From positions 1-63,872 of the forward strand of contig JANXWK010000034.1 of assembly GCA_025351165.1 (NCBI GenBank): DNA of 63,872 nucleotides. Reading direction: 5' to 3'. The stretch's first letter is position 1. Every line of letters starts with the position of its first letter. The notes under the pieces are model-generated. The model made no database searches, was not told where the DNA came from, and worked only from the letters and a program-made list of their open reading frames with translations. This DNA is from Hyphomicrobiales bacterium (lineage in GTDB: Bacteria; Pseudomonadota; Alphaproteobacteria; Rhizobiales; Beijerinckiaceae). Both the position numbers and the translations under genes were made by a program. Below, in pieces: positions 62,171 to 63,872 of this stretch.

Positions 62171-63872
62171 CTAGGATGCAAATGCCTCTTCCAGAAAGGC
62201 ATTTAGCTGAGCAATATGGTTTGAGAGCTGACCTGCTGCTGTCGAAGCAGAGGCTGGGCGACCTACATAACGAGCTCGTTTTGATACACCGCCCGCCTGC
62301 TGCAACACCCATTCCAGATAGTCTTGAACAAAACTCCACGCCCCCATGTTTTTTGGCTCTTCCTGACACCAGATAACATCCGCTTTTTTGAAACGACTGA
62401 GTTCTTGCGCCAGAGATTTTAGTGGGAATGGATAAAGCTGTTCAACGCGCAACAAATAAACATCATTTAGCCCGCGCTTTTCGCGTTCTTCCAGAAGATC
62501 ATAATAAACTTTACCAGAGCAAAGTACAACGCGGCGGATTTTAGCATCCTTTTCAAGTTTTATAACCTGGTTTGGCAGCATTTCCGCATCATCTTTAATA
62601 ATGCGATGGAAGCTTGTTTCAGGCAAAAACTCAGACAGACTGGAAACTGCCCGCTTATGACGCAGTAATGATTTTGGTGTCATCAATATCAAAGGCTTGC
62701 GGAAATCGCGCTTCATCTGGCGGCGCAGAATATGATAATAATTGGCAGGTGTAGTGCAATTTGCCACCTGCATGTTATCTTCAGCGCACATCTGCAAAAA
62801 GCGCTCCAGACGAGCTGATGAATGCTCAGGTCCTTGGCCTTCATATCCATGTGGCAGCAGACAGACCAAACCTGACATACGTAGCCATTTACGCTCTCCA
62901 GAAGCTATAAACTGGTCGAACAAAACCTGTGCACCATTGGCAAAATCGCCAAACTGCGCTTCCCATAATGTAAGAGCGTTTGGTTCAGAAAGTGAATAGC
63001 CATATTCAAAGCCAAGAACAGCCTCTTCAGAAAGCATTGAATTGATAACTTCGTATTTGCCTTGGCCTTCACGAATATGGTTGAATGGTTTGTATCTCGT
63101 CTCATTCACTTGGTCTGTTAGCACAGAATGCCGCTGCGAGAACGTACCACGCTCGCAATCCTGGCCTGACAGACGCACACGATGTCCCTCATCAAGCAAA
63201 GTTGCAAAGGCTAAAGCCTCCGCTGTTGCCCAATCAAGGCCATCTCCTGTTTCAATGGCTTTTTTACGATTATCCATGAACCGCTGAATGGTTTTATGGA
63301 TGTTAAATCCAGTCGGTACAGCTGTGATTCTTGTACCAATTTCTTGCAATTTTGTAAGTTCAATACCTGTTTTACCACGGCGTGGATCATCTTCCATGGA
63401 TTTGACAGCTTTAAGACCTGCCCAGCGACCATCCAACCAGTCAGCTTTATTGGGTTTATAGACCTGGCCGGCCTCATATTCAGCCTCAAGGCGTGTGCGC
63501 CAGTCAGCTTTCATCTTGTCAACTTCACCGCTGGTAACAATACCTTCGCTTACAAGTTTATCGGTATAAATTTCCAAAGTTGTACGCTGCGAACGGATTT
63601 TTTTATACATGATGGGCTGCGTGAATGCTGGCTCATCACCCTCATTATGCCCATAACGGCGATAACAGATCATATCAACAACAACTGGCTTGTGAAATTT
63701 CTGTCTGAATTCTATCGCCAGTTTTACAGCAAATGTCACGGCTTCAGGATCATCCCCATTGCAATGAAAGATTGGCGCTTCAATCATTTTAGCCACATCA
63801 GATGGGTAAGGCGATGTGCGCGAATACCGTGGATTTGTTGTAAACCCAATCTGGTTATTGATAATGAAATGT
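62171..63872 (-). CDS. sucA: 2-oxoglutarate dehydrogenase E1, C-terminal part
   Basis: The last ~567 residues of SucA, the thiamin-diphosphate E1 component that decarboxylates 2-oxoglutarate. The frame is open through the right edge, so the 5' part is outside the window; the first visible residues read [20 protein letters not shown]. Typical segments are [64 protein letters not shown] and [16 protein letters not shown]. It heads the sucA-sucB-lpd cluster. Confidence 0.97.
   Translation of the reverse strand, partial: HFIINNQIGFTTNPRYSRTSPYPSDVAKMIEAPIFHCNGDDPEAVTFAVKLAIEFRQKFHKPVVVDMICYRRYGHNEGDEPAFTQPIMYKKIRSQRTTLEIYTDKLVSEGIVTSGEVDKMKADWRTRLEAEYEAGQVYKPNKADWLDGRWAGLKAVKSMEDDPRRGKTGIELTKLQEIGTRITAVPTGFNIHKTIQRFMDNRKKAIETGDGLDWATAEALAFATLLDEGHRVRLSGQDCERGTFSQRHSVLTDQVNETRYKPFNHIREGQGKYEVINSMLSEEAVLGFEYGYSLSEPNALTLWEAQFGDFANGAQVLFDQFIASGERKWLRMSGLVCLLPHGYEGQGPEHSSARLERFLQMCAEDNMQVANCTTPANYYHILRRQMKRDFRKPLILMTPKSLLRHKRAVSSLSEFLPETSFHRIIKDDAEMLPNQVIKLEKDAKIRRVVLCSGKVYYDLLEEREKRGLNDVYLLRVEQLYPFPLKSLAQELSRFKKADVIWCQEEPKNMGAWSFVQDYLEWVLQQAGGVSKRARYVGRPASASTAAGQLSNHIAQLNAFLEEAFAS

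Noticed and set aside
5917-63872. Numerous long open frames opposite or inside recognised genes
   Set aside because: They lie antisense to or within clearly identified genes (for example at 53032-53334, 54349-54849 and 61373-62206), and lack ribosome binding sites and recognisable domains.

Overview
This looks like a chromosomal segment of a low-GC alphaproteobacterium, most likely a member of the Hyphomicrobiales (Rhizobiales). The reasons are the gene neighbourhoods and lineage-typical families: envC-ctpA, a DUF610 deacetylase next to rppH, acnA beside ccmA-ccmB, sucA-sucB-lpd, a DUF4167 protein near prmC/prfA, DUF992/DUF1236/DUF3108 proteins, and a PhyR/NepR/HWE-kinase general stress response. 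Genus is not assignable by eye. Most of the window is coding, and no rRNA, phage, IS transposase or CRISPR array was seen.

Layout. 0-13.8 kb is core: the 3' end of clpB, a YihY membrane protein, an overlapping chain (EamA transporter, TspO, RluA-type pseudouridine synthase, RsmB), a ~960-bp gene-poor stretch with an inverted repeat and a candidate structured RNA, rpmB, hisE, rppH, a DUF610 deacetylase, a membrane-anchored cytochrome c, kdsB, ctpA, envC, a DUF3108 protein and tRNA-Gln. 13.9-31.2 kb is an accessory, AT-richer stress/secondary-metabolism block: a type III polyketide synthase-methyltransferase-MFS exporter operon; DUF992 and L,D-transpeptidase envelope genes; a glycan/lipid-like cluster (acyl-CoA dehydrogenase, three GT2 glycosyltransferases, a PIG-L deacetylase/NodS-like methyltransferase fusion); then a general-stress-response region with nepR, two DUF892 ferritin-like genes, DUF1236, a GSP26-like flavoprotein, an HWE histidine kinase, phyR and dps. 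31.2-63.9 kb returns mostly to core metabolism: moaA, gph, tRNA-Ser, a lytic transglycosylase, a FitAB-type toxin-antitoxin pair, leuD/kup/leuC, prmC/prfA (with an unrecognised gene between them), leuB, an L,D-transpeptidase/response regulator/cNMP-binding trio, acnA, ccmAB, purH, lpd, sucB and the 3' part of sucA.

How the parts work together. The main signal is regulatory. Sequences matching the EcfG (general stress sigma factor) promoter pattern GGAAC-N16/17-(C/T/G)GTT lie directly upstream of the type III PKS operon, DUF992, DUF1236, the dps-phyR-kinase operon and the second DUF892 gene, the last two as a divergent pair 20 bp apart. A weaker match precedes the glycosyltransferase operon. 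The regulators PhyR, NepR and a candidate input kinase are encoded in the same block, but the sigma factor gene is not in the window. I infer that the 14-31 kb block is largely a general-stress regulon that includes two little-described biosynthetic operons: a probable methylated pyrone/resorcinol-type polyketide and a deacetylated, methylated glycoconjugate reminiscent of Nod-factor chemistry.
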